Positions 27,656 through 37,462 of a stretch of 64,000 nt of DNA are shown one piece after another. Position numbers and translations under genes: made by a program. Location of the stretch: NCBI GenBank assembly GCA_019075905.1, contig JAGXAM010000008.1:1-64000 (forward strand), written 5' to 3'. Each line of letters starts with the position of its first letter. The first letter of the stretch is position 1. The DNA is from Hyphomicrobiales bacterium (GTDB lineage: Bacteria > Pseudomonadota > Alphaproteobacteria > Rhizobiales > Beijerinckiaceae). The notes under the pieces were generated by a model that saw only the letters and a list, made by a program, of their open reading frames with translations, was not told where the DNA came from and ran no database searches.

Positions 27656-29317
27656 CTATCCGTTGGTTTTGCAAGCCTTGATCGCCTCATCGACTGAATG
27701 AAACAGGCGATCCGGGCCAAGCAGGTCAGTGATATGGTAGCGCTGCAACGCAGCCTGGGCGCGCAGGGATTCCATCCGCGCCACGGCAAAGGTAATGCCC
27801 CGCGCCTGACAATCGCGAATCAGCGCCGCGAAAATCTGCGCAGCGGTAAAATCAATGTCGAGCATCGCCCCCGCCTCCAGCACCAGCAATTTGGCGGGCG
27901 GCTGCTGGGTGGCAACAAGCTGCAGGATGTCGCGCCGGAAACTGTAGGCATTGAGAAAGGTCAGGGGTGCCTGGAAACCCGCCACCAGGATGCCGGGCAG
28001 GCTTTCCTCGTTCGTGCCGCGCTGTTGCGGCCACCAGATGGTCGTTCCCGGCACATGCAGATAGGCGAGCGCCCGTGCCTGCGTCGCGTTCCAGAGCCCA
28101 TTGAGCAGTGACAGGCCGATACCTACGCCGACGCCGCGCTCGATCGGCAGCACGATGATGGCGGCAAAGGTCGCCAGCATCAGTAGGAATTCCACCCTGG
28201 TGTGCTGAAAAATATCGGCCATGACCCTGGTGCGCAAAATGCGCAGGGCCACGAAAATCAGGATGCCGGCAAGCGCTGCTCGCGGGATATGCGCAAGCAG
28301 GCTGGCCCCGAACAGCATCACCACCAGCACGATCAGCGCGGCAAACAGGCTGGCAACCTGTGAGCGCCCGCCGGTCTCCGCCACAATCGCCGTGCGCGGC
28401 GGGCTGGCATCGATCGCAAACGAGCCGAGCAGGCCCGACAGGATATTGCCGGCACCGACGCCGATGAAGTCCTGGTTGACATCGGGCGGCACGCCGGGCG
28501 CCGGGGGAAACGAGCGCGTCGTTGCCGCCGTCTGCACCATCACCACCATGGCGATAATCACGCTCAGCGGCACCAGCGCGACAAATTTTGGCGCGGCAGC
28601 CAGCGGCAGGCTCAGCTGCGGCAGCTTGCCGGAAAACAGGCCGAGCAGGGTCACGCCATGGCTCTGCGCGCCGGACAGCAGCACCACCAGCGTCGCGCCG
28701 ACCAGCGCCAGCAAGGCCCCGGGAATACGCGGGCTGATCCGCTCGCAGATGAAAATGGTCGCCAGCACGCCGAAAGCCAGCGCCAGCGGCCACGGGTTGA
28801 TGTGCGGCACGTCACGCGCCAGCGCCAGCAACTTTTGCGGCATGGTGCCGGTGGGCTCGGCCGCGCCAAATGCGGTGGGCAGTTGCGATACCAGAATATG
28901 CAGCGACACCCCGGCCAGAAATCCGGTCGTTACCGGCACTGACAGCAGATCGGCAATAAACCCCATCTCGAACAGGCCGGCGGCCAGCAGCCACAGCCCG
29001 ACCATCAGGGCGAGGGCGGCAGCGGCGACCGGCATGGCCGCTGGATGGGCCGCTACGATCAGCGCCAGCGCTCCGGCAAAAATCGGCGCGATGGTTGAAT
29101 CCGCCCCAACCGACATGAAGCGGCTGGCCCCGAAGAGTGCAAATCCGACTGCCCCGGCCAGAAATGCATAAAAGCCGAATTGCGGAGGGAATTGCGCCAA
29201 TCGCGCCGTCGCCATCTGCTCGGGCACAGCAATGGCCGCCAGGGTCAGGCCCGCGATCAGGTCGGGCGCGATGAATCCGGCCCCATAGCCCTGCAGCGAT
29301 TTGAAAATGACAGCCAT
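27656..29317 (-). CDS. SulP family anion transporter with STAS domain
   Basis: 553-residue inner-membrane protein. The N-terminal ~420 residues hold the multi-span SLC26/SulP transport core, starting with IAPDLIAGLTLAAIAVPEQM and including VTTGFLAGVSLHI and NILSGLLGSFAIDASPPRTA. The C-terminal ~120 residues are a STAS domain (IDFTAAQIFAALIRDCQARG). Substrates in the family include sulfate, bicarbonate and dicarboxylates; none can be chosen from sequence. It heads an operon with the GntR regulator, which hints at an organic-acid substrate. The gene diverges from ftsK across 180 bp. Confidence 0.9.
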   Translation of the reverse strand: MAVIFKSLQGYGAGFIAPDLIAGLTLAAIAVPEQMATARLAQFPPQFGFYAFLAGAVGFALFGASRFMSVGADSTIAPIFAGALALIVAAHPAAMPVAAAALALMVGLWLLAAGLFEMGFIADLLSVPVTTGFLAGVSLHILVSQLPTAFGAAEPTGTMPQKLLALARDVPHINPWPLALAFGVLATIFICERISPRIPGALLALVGATLVVLLSGAQSHGVTLLGLFSGKLPQLSLPLAAAPKFVALVPLSVIIAMVVMVQTAATTRSFPPAPGVPPDVNQDFIGVGAGNILSGLLGSFAIDASPPRTAIVAETGGRSQVASLFAALIVLVVMLFGASLLAHIPRAALAGILIFVALRILRTRVMADIFQHTRVEFLLMLATFAAIIVLPIERGVGVGIGLSLLNGLWNATQARALAYLHVPGTTIWWPQQRGTNEESLPGILVAGFQAPLTFLNAYSFRRDILQLVATQQPPAKLLVLEAGAMLDIDFTAAQIFAALIRDCQARGITFAVARMESLRAQAALQRYHITDLLGPDRLFHSVDEAIKACKTNG

Positions 29318-29496
29318 GAGCCCACCCCGGCTTCATCTTGAAAGATGCAGGCTAGCTGCAGGATGAAGTCAAGTCAAAATGTCTGACTTTTCGTGAGGCT
29401 TGTCTACATGTGCTTAAGGTTAAGCGCCTCTTAACCCGCGCTCGCTAGGCTGTGACTTTAAGGCCATATGGCCATTACGGATTGTGCAGCGCGCCC

Positions 29497-32112
29497 ATGC
29501 GAACCACCAGCTTCTCGACCCCGGATTATATTCCTGACCCCGTGCGGAATTTCGCAGCGCGGCGCGGCGCCGAAGCGCTGGGGTTGCTGCTGATGATCGG
29601 CACGCTGGCGCTGGGCGTGGCGTTGATGTCGTGGTCGGCCGCCGACCCCAGCCTTGACCACGCCACCATTGGCCCGGTCCATAATGCCCTTGGCGGCAAT
29701 GGCGCGATCTTTGCCGATGTCTTGATGCAGCTGTTCGGGCTGGCCAATATCGCGCTGATGCTGCCGCCGCTGGTCTGGGGCTGGCACCTGTTGCGCGAGC
29801 GCCGTTTGCCGCGCCTGCGCGTGCGCCTTGCCTTTTGGCTGGCCGGCATGCTGGGAAGCCTGCTGGTAGCGGCCGCCCTTCCGGCCTCGGGACATTGGCC
29901 GCTGCCGACCGGGCTCGGCGGCGTTGCCGGTGATGCCCTGATCCACCTGCCGCAGCATATTATCGGCACCTCGATCATTGCCCGCATCGTGCTGATACTC
30001 GTCGCCGCGGCCATGGCGGTTGTTTGCCTGAATGCGGCCTGCGAGGCCCCGGTCAGCGAGCGTGCCGCGCCCATCAGAGCCGTGCAGGCACCGCGTCCCG
30101 CGCGCCCGGGCGTCACCAGCGAGGCCGCTGTAACGCGCGATGACGATGATGAGCCCGGCCTTGCCCTCGTGGCGCTGGGTGCCTTGGTCCATGCCGGCCT
30201 TGCGCTCAAATCCGCCATGGTGCGCCGCCTGCGCCCGCAACCGGCTCCGCTTGCCGCACCGGCGCGCGCACCCTGGTTGTCGACCCCGGGGCTAGATGCC
30301 GATGCCCCCATGGATCATGACCGAGATCTCACGGTTTCCTCGCCGGTTCGCTCCCCCCATGCCGACGGCCCGCCCTTCGATGTAGCGCCGCGCCCGCCGG
30401 CCGCGCCGGTTCGTGCCCCGGCTCCACGCGCACCGGCACCAACCCCGGCCGCGGTTGAGGTCGATCGCTCGGGCTCGTTGCGCGTGACGCCGGCAGTGAC
30501 CAGCCTGCGACCTGCCAGCCGGAATGAGCGAGACAATCATGCCCAAGGCTTCGCCCAGGCGGTTTATGAAATGCCGCCGCTATTCCTGATGGCGGACGTC
30601 AAGAAAAATCCCGCCAACCTCATCAGCGAGGATGCGCTGGAGCAAAATGCCCGCCTGCTCGAAGGCGTGCTGGATGATTTCGGTGTCAGGGGCGAGATCA
30701 TCAATGTGCGGCCCGGCCCGGTGGTGACGCTCTACGAGCTGGAGCCTGCACCCGGCATCAAATCCTCGCGGGTCATTGGCCTTGCCGATGATATTGCCCG
30801 CTCGATGTCGGCGCTCTCGGCCCGCGTCGCCGTGGTGCAGGGGCGCAATGCCATCGGTATTGAATTGCCCAACCAGCGGCGTGAAACCGTCTGGCTGCGC
30901 GAACTCATCGGCTCGCAGGATTTCGAGGCCTCCAAACACAAGCTCGCCATTGCCCTTGGCAAAACCATCGGCGGCGAGCCGGTGATCGTCGATCTCGCCC
31001 GCATGCCGCATTTGCTGGTGGCGGGCACCACCGGCTCGGGCAAGTCGGTCGCCATCAACACCATGATCCTGTCGCTGCTCTACCGCCTCAAGCCGGAAGA
31101 ATGCCGCCTGATCATGGTCGATCCGAAAATGCTGGAACTGTCGGTCTATGACGGCATTCCGCACCTGCTCACCCCCGTCGTTACCGACCCCAAAAAGGCC
31201 GTCGTCGCGCTGAAATGGGCCGTGCGCGAGATGGAGGACCGCTATAAGAAAATGTCCAAGGTCGGCGTGCGCAACATTGATGGCTTCAATGCCCGCGTCG
31301 TCGAGGCCCGTGCCAGGGGCGAGATCATCACCCGCACGGTGCAGACAGGCTATGACAAGCAGACCGGCGAAGCGGTTTACGAGCAAGAGCAGATGGACCT
31401 TGCCGTGCTGCCCTATATTGTGGTGATCGTTGATGAAATGGCCGATCTGATGATGGTCGCCGGCAAGGATATCGAAGGCGCGATCCAGCGTCTGGCGCAA
31501 ATGGCGCGCGCTGCCGGCATTCATCTGATCATGGCAACCCAGCGTCCTTCGGTCGATGTCATCACCGGCACCATCAAGGCCAATTTCCCGACCCGCATTT
31601 CCTTCCAGGTCACTAGCAAGATCGACAGCCGCACCATTCTGGGCGAGCAGGGCGCCGAACAATTGCTCGGCCAGGGCGACATGCTTTACATGGCCGGTGG
31701 CGGGCGGATTTCACGCGTGCACGGCCCGTTCGTCAGCGACAGCGAGGTCGAAAAAATCGTTGCCCACCTCAAGACGCAGGGCCAGCCCGAATATCTTGAC
31801 GCGATCACCAGCGATGAGGAGGACGATGACGGCCCGGCTGACACCGGCCCCGCCACCATGTCCCCCGGCAGCATGGATGATGATGAATCCGGCGATTATT
31901 ACGACCGCGCCGTCAAAGTCGTACTGCGTGACCGCAAATGCTCGACCAGCTACATCCAGCGGCGGCTCTCGGTCGGCTACAACAAGGCTGCCTCACTGGT
32001 GGAGCGCATGGAAAAAGAAGGCATCGTCAGTGCCCCCAGCCATTCCGGCAAACGCGAAGTCTTGCTGGGCGAACCGCACGACAGCCGCCTTGCCGATGTT
32101 GACGATGACTGA
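29497..32112 (+). CDS. ftsK: DNA translocase FtsK
   Basis: Septal DNA pump that clears the chromosome dimer region and aids XerCD recombination. The 871-residue protein has four predicted N-terminal membrane spans (residues ~20-185), a Pro/Ala-rich linker (~190-340), the motor domain with Walker [13 protein letters not shown] near 509-520 and [16 protein letters not shown], and the C-terminal winged-helix gamma domain ([21 protein letters not shown]) that reads KOPS sites. ATG 29497 is chosen because homology starts there; GTG 29452 is upstream in frame. lolA follows 83 bp later, a conserved alphaproteobacterial order. Confidence 0.96.
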   Translation: MRTTSFSTPDYIPDPVRNFAARRGAEALGLLLMIGTLALGVALMSWSAADPSLDHATIGPVHNALGGNGAIFADVLMQLFGLANIALMLPPLVWGWHLLRERRLPRLRVRLAFWLAGMLGSLLVAAALPASGHWPLPTGLGGVAGDALIHLPQHIIGTSIIARIVLILVAAAMAVVCLNAACEAPVSERAAPIRAVQAPRPARPGVTSEAAVTRDDDDEPGLALVALGALVHAGLALKSAMVRRLRPQPAPLAAPARAPWLSTPGLDADAPMDHDRDLTVSSPVRSPHADGPPFDVAPRPPAAPVRAPAPRAPAPTPAAVEVDRSGSLRVTPAVTSLRPASRNERDNHAQGFAQAVYEMPPLFLMADVKKNPANLISEDALEQNARLLEGVLDDFGVRGEIINVRPGPVVTLYELEPAPGIKSSRVIGLADDIARSMSALSARVAVVQGRNAIGIELPNQRRETVWLRELIGSQDFEASKHKLAIALGKTIGGEPVIVDLARMPHLLVAGTTGSGKSVAINTMILSLLYRLKPEECRLIMVDPKMLELSVYDGIPHLLTPVVTDPKKAVVALKWAVREMEDRYKKMSKVGVRNIDGFNARVVEARARGEIITRTVQTGYDKQTGEAVYEQEQMDLAVLPYIVVIVDEMADLMMVAGKDIEGAIQRLAQMARAAGIHLIMATQRPSVDVITGTIKANFPTRISFQVTSKIDSRTILGEQGAEQLLGQGDMLYMAGGGRISRVHGPFVSDSEVEKIVAHLKTQGQPEYLDAITSDEEDDDGPADTGPATMSPGSMDDDESGDYYDRAVKVVLRDRKCSTSYIQRRLSVGYNKAASLVERMEKEGIVSAPSHSGKREVLLGEPHDSRLADVDDD

Positions 32113-32195
32113 GCCTGCCCACGGCAGGCTTGCCCCAGAATTGCCGCTTGCGCGTGGCACTGCATAAATTCATCATGAGCGGAGCAAAGACAGGC

Positions 32196-32891
32196 ATGAC
32201 CGAAACGGCTTGCATTCATCGCGCGGCACTTGGCTTCATGTTTGGCGCAGCCTTTTGCGTGGGCACACTGGCAGCGCAGGCCGCCAACGGGCCCCTGCAA
32301 CTGGTTCCCCCGGGCCAGAACAATGCGGCACCCGCCGCCGTGGCCACGCCGGCCACCATCGACAAGGCCGCGGCTGTGCGCCAGGCCGATGCCTGGCTCA
32401 ACAGGATGCGGGCGTTTTCGGCGGACTTCGTCCAGACCGCAGCCAATGGCTACAAGACCCATGGCGTGCTCTATGTCGAGCGCCCGGGCAAAATGCACTT
32501 TGAATATGCCCCACCGGCACAAATCGAGGTTCTGGCCGACGGCACCTCTGTCGCGGTGCGCAACAAGAAACTCGACACCCAGGACATGTATTATATTGCC
32601 CAGACCCCGTTGAAGTTCTTGCTGAAAAATCACATCGAGCTGGCCCGCGACACGCATGTCGTGAATGTGCGGGCCGATGGCGCCGACACCGTGATCTATA
32701 TCATTGACAAGGCAACATTTGGCGGCACGTCGCGCCTGCAGCTGGTGTTCGATACGGAGACTTTCGCGCTGCGGCAATGGCGGATTGTCGACCCGCAGGG
32801 CTATGTCACCACCGTGGCCTTATCCAATATCGACGAGCATCCCAAGCTGAATCCGGCGTTGTTCGTGATCCCTACGCCGGTGCGAAACTAG
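32196..32891 (+). CDS. lolA: Outer-membrane lipoprotein carrier protein LolA
   Basis: Periplasmic chaperone that moves lipoproteins from LolCDE to the outer membrane. The 231-residue protein has a signal peptide ending near AAQAAN, a short Pro/Ala-rich spacer, then the LolA fold: WLNRMRAFSADFVQ, GVLYVERPGKMHFEYAPP, KLDTQDMYYIAQTPLKFLL and LRQWRIVDPQG. ATG 32196 gives the best signal peptide; ATG 32175 is an alternative. It sits directly downstream of ftsK. A GC-rich hairpin at 33067-33097 may end the transcript. Confidence 0.93.
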   Translation: MTETACIHRAALGFMFGAAFCVGTLAAQAANGPLQLVPPGQNNAAPAAVATPATIDKAAAVRQADAWLNRMRAFSADFVQTAANGYKTHGVLYVERPGKMHFEYAPPAQIEVLADGTSVAVRNKKLDTQDMYYIAQTPLKFLLKNHIELARDTHVVNVRADGADTVIYIIDKATFGGTSRLQLVFDTETFALRQWRIVDPQGYVTTVALSNIDEHPKLNPALFVIPTPVRN

Positions 32892-33066
32892 CGGGAAATG
32901 CCCTGTTTATAATTTCTTCATCACATTGGCGTGAGCCACTTGATGTCGACCTCATATGAGACCATTTGTTGATATACAAGCGTAGTCGGGTAGGTGCCTT
33001 CGGGCGGCCTGGCCACTTGCCTGCCGTTTACCCCTCACGGCAGTGCGCCACATTTTTGGCGCGCGG

Positions 33067-33097
33067 CGCCCGGTCTCATTCCCCCCGAGGCCGGGCG
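33067..33097. terminator. Possible bidirectional terminator between lolA and proC
   Basis: An 11-bp stem with one G-T wobble, CGCCCGGTCTC (33067-33077) and GAGGCCGGGCG (33087-33097), with loop ATTCCCCCC. It lies between two convergent genes. No proper T-run follows on either strand, so Rho-independent function is doubtful. Confidence 0.4.
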
Positions 33098-33131
33098 TCT
33101 GCTTATAAGAAATCTGATAAAAATCAGCAGT

Positions 33132-33962
33132 TTAGCCAGATAGTGCGCGGGCCCGCCGGTGCGCGGCCCGGACAGCTGCGGTAAGAAGGTCCTGCAAGCC
33201 CTCGCGGCCCATCAGCACGTCCAGCGCTGCCGCCGTGGTGCCACCCGGCGAGGTCACATTGATGCGCAGCTGCGCCGGGCTGGTCGCCGGATTTTGATAC
33301 ATGAGTTCGCCAGCGCCTTGCACCGTGGCGCGGGCCAGTTGTTCGGCGACATCGCGCTCCAGCCCCAGGGCCACCCCGGCCCCGGCAAGACATTCGGCCA
33401 GCAGGAACACATAGGCCGGGCCGGAACCCGAGACCGCCGTGACCGCATCGACATCGTTTTCCTGCGCCAGCGCCACCACGCTGCCTGTGGCAGCAAGCAG
33501 GGCCTCGGCCAGTGCCTTTTGCGCCGGCGTGACCGCATCATTGGCATAAAACCCGGTAATGCCGCGCCCGACCGCGGCCGGCGTATTGGGCATGGCGCGC
33601 ACCAGGGCGCGAGCCTGCGGGAACCGCGCCGCCACATCGGCCATGGTCTTGCCGGCAAGAATGGAGATGACCAGCGTATCGGGTCCGGTTCGCGCCGCTA
33701 CTTCCGCGACATGATCCAGCATCTGCGGCTTGATCGCCAGAACCAGCACATCGGCGGCTACACCCTTGGCCACGGGCGGATTGAGGCTGATGCCGCGGTC
33801 AGCGCACAGCGCCCGCACGGCATCGGCGGGATAGGGGTCGATCAGCGTGGTGGCGGAAGGCGAGAGCCCGGCCTTGAGCCAGCCTTCCAGCAAGGCAAAG
33901 CCCATTTTGCCGACGCCCGCCAGCGTGAGACTGATGCCTTGCAGCGGGCCGTCGTTGCTCAT
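33132..33962 (-). CDS. proC: Pyrroline-5-carboxylate reductase
   Basis: Last step of proline synthesis. The 276-residue protein has an N-terminal Rossmann segment (LTLAGVGKMGFALLEGWL), VLAIKPQML, RAMPNTPAAVGRGITG, and the signature VSGSGPAYVFLLAECL followed by NVTSPGGTTAAAL. The first glycine motif reads AGVGKMG rather than the more usual GxGNMG, a mild variation. ATG 33962 overlaps the ybjN stop (ATGA), so the two are translationally coupled, a pairing typical of Hyphomicrobiales. Confidence 0.95.
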   Translation of the reverse strand: MSNDGPLQGISLTLAGVGKMGFALLEGWLKAGLSPSATTLIDPYPADAVRALCADRGISLNPPVAKGVAADVLVLAIKPQMLDHVAEVAARTGPDTLVISILAGKTMADVAARFPQARALVRAMPNTPAAVGRGITGFYANDAVTPAQKALAEALLAATGSVVALAQENDVDAVTAVSGSGPAYVFLLAECLAGAGVALGLERDVAEQLARATVQGAGELMYQNPATSPAQLRINVTSPGGTTAAALDVLMGREGLQDLLTAAVRAAHRRARALSG

Positions 33963-34459
33963 GCGTGGCCTTCGGTCTCGAACATGGCGCCATCGAGCGC
34001 CTCGCGGGCGTTCTTTCCCGCCCAGACGACGAATTGAAACGCTTGATAATAGCGCTCGCAAGCCGTCACCGCATGCGTCACCGCCGCCTCGCACTGATGC
34101 GCATTCGGGCTGATCCCGCCCGTCAGCATCAGCGCCTGGCGAAACATGATGACCTTGTCTTTCGTCCAGACATCGAAATGGCCCAGCCACAGCTGTTCAT
34201 TGATGAGGGCCAGCAGCGCCAGCACCTCGCCCTGCCGGTCTTTGGGAACCTTGAGATCGAAAGCGCAGGCCATATGCAGCGCCTCGAGATCAGGAAGCCA
34301 GGTAAAGGCCAGATGATAGGAGGTCCAGCCGCCATCAACGGAAAATGATAATTCGTCCTCGTCGTCCCGCTCGAAGCGCCATTCAAGACTATGTGCCAAC
34401 CTTTCCACGACATCAACCGGGTGCTCACTCCGGCGCGCGGGTTCCAATGCAAGCGTCAT
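33959..34459 (-). CDS. YbjN domain-containing protein
   Basis: 166-residue YbjN-family protein, a fold related to type III secretion chaperones. It shows DVVERLAHSLEWRFERDDEDELSFSV, WLPDLEALHMACAFDLKVPK, LALINEQLWLGHFDVWTKDK and RQALMLTGG. AGGAG lies about 9 nt upstream of ATG 34459. The biochemical role is unknown; the family has been linked to stress and motility regulation in enterobacteria. Here it is always expected to be made with ProC because the genes overlap by 4 nt. Confidence 0.85.
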   Translation of the reverse strand: MTLALEPARRSEHPVDVVERLAHSLEWRFERDDEDELSFSVDGGWTSYHLAFTWLPDLEALHMACAFDLKVPKDRQGEVLALLALINEQLWLGHFDVWTKDKVIMFRQALMLTGGISPNAHQCEAAVTHAVTACERYYQAFQFVVWAGKNAREALDGAMFETEGHA

Positions 34460-34692
34460 ACTGACAGGCTCCTGTCGAAAACCTCTACCAAAATCATGCT
34501 TGTTTACGACGCAATCTTACAAGGGGCCGATTCATTCTGGTTCTTGCCAGCATAAACGAGCGGTTCGCGAATCATCTTCACAATCATAGAGATATGCGGC
34601 CGGAATCGGACTGTCCAATAGCTTTTTGCCCCGTGAATCAAAAAAATGTGGGAAAGCACCGCTCCGCAAATTTGCGAGCCTGGCCAAGACCT

Positions 34693-35061
34693 TCACGGCC
34701 CGAGCGGCTCGATGTCGGCAATATGCTGTGGCCAGCGGCGCGGCATCACCAGAATGGCGTCGCAGCGCAGCACGCCGGCCAGTGCCCAGTCCTTGCCGAT
34801 CAGCCAGCGCCGTGCCGCCAGTCGCAGCCGGCGGCGCTTGACGCCATCAATCGCCGCCAGCGCCGCCTCGGGGGTGGCGCGGGCCTTGACCTCGACAAAA
34901 ATGACGATGCTGCCGCGCCGGGCAATGATATCGACCTCGCCGCCGGGCACATTGAAGCGCCGCGCCAGAATTTGCCAGCCTTTCAGGCGCAGCAGCAGCA
35001 CCGCCAGGCTCTCGGCCTGCCATCCCAGCCGCAGGGCACGGCGCCGTGCCATCAGGCTCAT
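34693..35061 (-). CDS. YraN family (UPF0102) nuclease-fold protein
   Basis: 122 residues with the UPF0102 pattern: LGWQAESLAVLLLRLKGWQILARRF, then GGEVDIIARRGSIVIFVEVKAR, which carries the D..ExK core of PD-(D/E)XK nucleases. Function is not established; an endonuclease-like role in DNA uptake or repair has been suggested for the family. ATG 35061 overlaps the rsmI stop (ATGA). The rsmI-yraN pairing is widely conserved. The 233 bp downstream hold a CGCAAATTTGCG palindrome (34664-34675) and T/A tracts but no gene. Confidence 0.9.
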   Translation of the reverse strand: MSLMARRRALRLGWQAESLAVLLLRLKGWQILARRFNVPGGEVDIIARRGSIVIFVEVKARATPEAALAAIDGVKRRRLRLAARRWLIGKDWALAGVLRCDAILVMPRRWPQHIADIEPLGP

Positions 35062-35981
35062 GGCGTATCGCGGCCAAGTTCCAGGGCGCGGGCATAGATC
35101 TGGCGGCGCGGCAGGCCCGTGGCGGCGCTGACGATCTCGGCGGCGTCTTTCATGGAATGCGCTGTCATGGCGGCCTTGATCGCCTCGTCCAGTTTCGAGG
35201 CATCAAGCGCTGTCGCCTCGGCGCCCGGCGGGCCGACGACAATGACGATCTCGCCCCTGGGGGCCTCTTCCTCACCAAATTGCGCGGCAAGTTCGGCCAG
35301 GGTGCCGGCACGCACGGTCTCATAATGCTTGGTCAGTTCGCGGGCGACGCTGGCAGGGCGCGGGCCAAAAATCGCCAGCATGTCCGCCAGCGCCTCGGCG
35401 ACACGGCGCGGCGATTCATAAAATACCAATGTCGCCGGCACCTTGGCCACAGTGGCAAGCTCCGCCCGGCGCGGGCCCGGCTTGTTCGGCAAAAAGCCGC
35501 AAAAGCAGAAGCGATCGGTCGGCAGCCCGGCCACGGCCAGCGCCGCCAGCACCGCCGAGGCCCCCGGCACGGCCACGACATTGATGCCGGCTGCGCGGGC
35601 CTCTGACACCAGCTTGTAGCCCGGATCGGAAATCAGCGGCGTGCCAGCATCCGACACCAGTGCCAGCTTCGCCCCGGCCTGCAGGCGCGCCAGCAGGTTG
35701 GGACGCAATCTCGCGCCATTATGGTCATGATAGGCTACCAGCGGCGTGCGAATGCCGAAGTGCCGCAGCAGCACCGAGGTGACCCGCGTATCTTCGGCGA
35801 GAATGCCATCGACGCCCTGCAAGGTGTCGATCGCCCGCAGGGACATGTCGCGCAAATTGCCGATCGGCGTCGAGACTATGTAAAGTCCGGCGGCCGGCAC
35901 GGGCTGGCGCTCGACCCCGGCTGAAACTTTGTCGATAGCCCGCAGCCTGTCGGCGGGGAGGGTGGCAAAGTCTGTTGGCAC
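35058..35981 (-). CDS. rsmI: 16S rRNA (cytidine1402-2'-O)-methyltransferase RsmI
   Basis: SAM-dependent methylase for the P-site nucleotide C1402 of 16S rRNA. The 307-residue protein has LYIVSTPIGNLRDMSLRAI, LAEDTRVTSVLLRHF, LVSDAGTPLISDPGYKLV, VPGASAVLAALAVAGLP and FYESPRRV, all diagnostic. The start is GTG 35981 with AGGAG 5 nt upstream; a second possible ATG nearby is out of frame. It diverges from the LpoA-like lipoprotein gene, the same arrangement as yraL/yraM in E. coli. Confidence 0.95.
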   Translation of the reverse strand: MPTDFATLPADRLRAIDKVSAGVERQPVPAAGLYIVSTPIGNLRDMSLRAIDTLQGVDGILAEDTRVTSVLLRHFGIRTPLVAYHDHNGARLRPNLLARLQAGAKLALVSDAGTPLISDPGYKLVSEARAAGINVVAVPGASAVLAALAVAGLPTDRFCFCGFLPNKPGPRRAELATVAKVPATLVFYESPRRVAEALADMLAIFGPRPASVARELTKHYETVRAGTLAELAAQFGEEEAPRGEIVIVVGPPGAEATALDASKLDEAIKAAMTAHSMKDAAEIVSAATGLPRRQIYARALELGRDTP

Positions 35982-36164
35982 CGCATCTCCTCAGGTTTGC
36001 CTGCGCCTTGCGCCGCCGCGCAGCCGTGCACGCCGGACACCAGACGATTTTGACATTAGCAAGATTTTCGCCCAAAAATCCCCCCTTCATCAGCATCCAG
36101 TCTTTTTGGGGACAATGTTTGTTGATAACACCCGGTGCGGCCACGTTTTGCCAGGAGACGCGCT

Positions 36165-37403
36165 TTGCGTAGAATTTGCAAAAGTCCTCAATTTTTCAAA
36201 GCGTTGGCCTTAAGCTCGGGCCTGCTGGCAAGCCTGGCGCTCGGCGGCTGCAATTCGATGATGCCGTTCTCGACTCCGGCGCCGCAGCTGCCCAAGGCAG
36301 CACCCGCCACCCCCATTACCTCGCAGCCGCTGGCTGCAAATGCCCAGGCAGCGACGCAATTTGGCAACGGCCCTGTGCATATCGCCTTGATCCTGCCGCT
36401 GACCCAGAACGGCCAGCCCGATGCGGTTGGCATCTCGTTGCGCAACGCGGCGCAACTGGCGATCGAGCAGAGCTATGCCAATGTCATCACCGTTGATGTG
36501 ATGGATAACCAGGCAACACCGGCCGGAGCCCGCGCGGCAGCGCAGACGGCGCTCAACAATGGCGATGACATGATCATCGGCCCGCTGATTTCGGCGAATG
36601 TCCGCGCCGTTGCACAATTGGCACGCGCCGCGGGCAAACCGGAAATCGCGTTTTCAACAGATTCCAGCGTTGCCGCCCCCGGCGTCTATCTTCTGTCATT
36701 CCTCGTCGAGGATGATGTTGATCGCATCGTCGATTATGCGGCCGCGCGCGGCAAGCGCAGTTTGGCAGCGCTGGTTCCCGACAACCAATATGGCACGGTC
36801 GCGGCAGCCGCCTTCCAGCAACGCGCTGCGTTGCGCGGCATCAGGGTGCAGGCACTGGTGCGCTACAATTCCGCGACCCTGGCTGCGGCGGTGCAAAAGA
36901 TTGCCGCAGTGAAATCGCAGATCAACGGCCTGTTCATTCCCGAGCAGGCTGCCGGCCTCACGGCGGTGGCCCAGCAGCTCGCAGCCGCCGGATTGACCGG
37001 TCCTAAAGTGCAATTGCTCGGCACCGGCGTCTGGAATGATTCGCGGGTGATGTCGCTGCCGGCGCTTCAGGGCGCATGGTATGCTGCGCCCGACAATGCC
37101 GGATTCAACAGCTTCGCGCATAATTACCGCGCCAAATTCGGTACCGATCCGGTGCGTCTGGCAACATTGTCCTATGATGCGGTGACGCTGGCCGGTGCCC
37201 TGGCGCGTACCCAGGGCAGCCAGCGCTATGCGGCCTCGATCCTCACCAATCCCTCGGGCTTCAATGGCTCGGACGGCTTGTTCCGGTTCCGCCGCAATGG
37301 CTTGTGCGAGCGTGGACTGGCGGTCGAGCAGATCGCTGGCGGTTCGGCCCGCACCATCAGTCCGGCGCCGCAGAGCTTCCCGGCGACCACCGCCGCACGC
37401 TGA
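36165..37403 (+). CDS. LpoA-like penicillin-binding-protein activator lipoprotein (TTG start)
   Basis: A 412-residue lipoprotein with a periplasmic type 1 binding-protein fold: signal LLASLALGGC (lipobox Cys), then VHIALILPLTQNGQPDAVGISLRNAA and ISANVRAVAQLARAAGKPEIAFS. It corresponds to the C-terminal domain of LpoA; the N-terminal TPR half found in E. coli LpoA is absent, as is usual in alphaproteobacteria. In enterobacteria LpoA activates PBP1A, and a PBP1A gene is at 58 kb here. TTG 36165 is preferred because AGGAGA sits 6 nt upstream and the signal peptide begins there; GTG 36135 is an in-frame alternative. Confidence 0.85.
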   Translation: MRRICKSPQFFKALALSSGLLASLALGGCNSMMPFSTPAPQLPKAAPATPITSQPLAANAQAATQFGNGPVHIALILPLTQNGQPDAVGISLRNAAQLAIEQSYANVITVDVMDNQATPAGARAAAQTALNNGDDMIIGPLISANVRAVAQLARAAGKPEIAFSTDSSVAAPGVYLLSFLVEDDVDRIVDYAAARGKRSLAALVPDNQYGTVAAAAFQQRAALRGIRVQALVRYNSATLAAAVQKIAAVKSQINGLFIPEQAAGLTAVAQQLAAAGLTGPKVQLLGTGVWNDSRVMSLPALQGAWYAAPDNAGFNSFAHNYRAKFGTDPVRLATLSYDAVTLAGALARTQGSQRYAASILTNPSGFNGSDGLFRFRRNGLCERGLAVEQIAGGSARTISPAPQSFPATTAAR

Positions 37404-37412
37404 ATACAGCAA

Positions 37413-37439
37413 CGCCCGCCGTTCCATGAACGGCGGGCG
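37413..37439. terminator. Bidirectional terminator-like hairpin between the LpoA-like gene and hsp20
   Basis: A perfect 11-bp stem, CGCCCGCCGTT (37413-37423) and AACGGCGGGCG (37429-37439), with a CCATG loop, placed between two convergent genes. Plus-strand continuation is CTTCATAA, without a strong T-run. Confidence 0.55.
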
Positions 37440-37462
37440 CTTCATAATGCCGGCGGGTGTGC

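Noticed and set aside
34460-34692. A gene in the gap between ybjN and yraN
   Set aside because: The plus-strand frame there (34594-35097) is antisense to yraN and has no family motif. The gap shows only a CGCAAATTTGCG palindrome and A/T tracts that may end the rsmI-yraN transcript.
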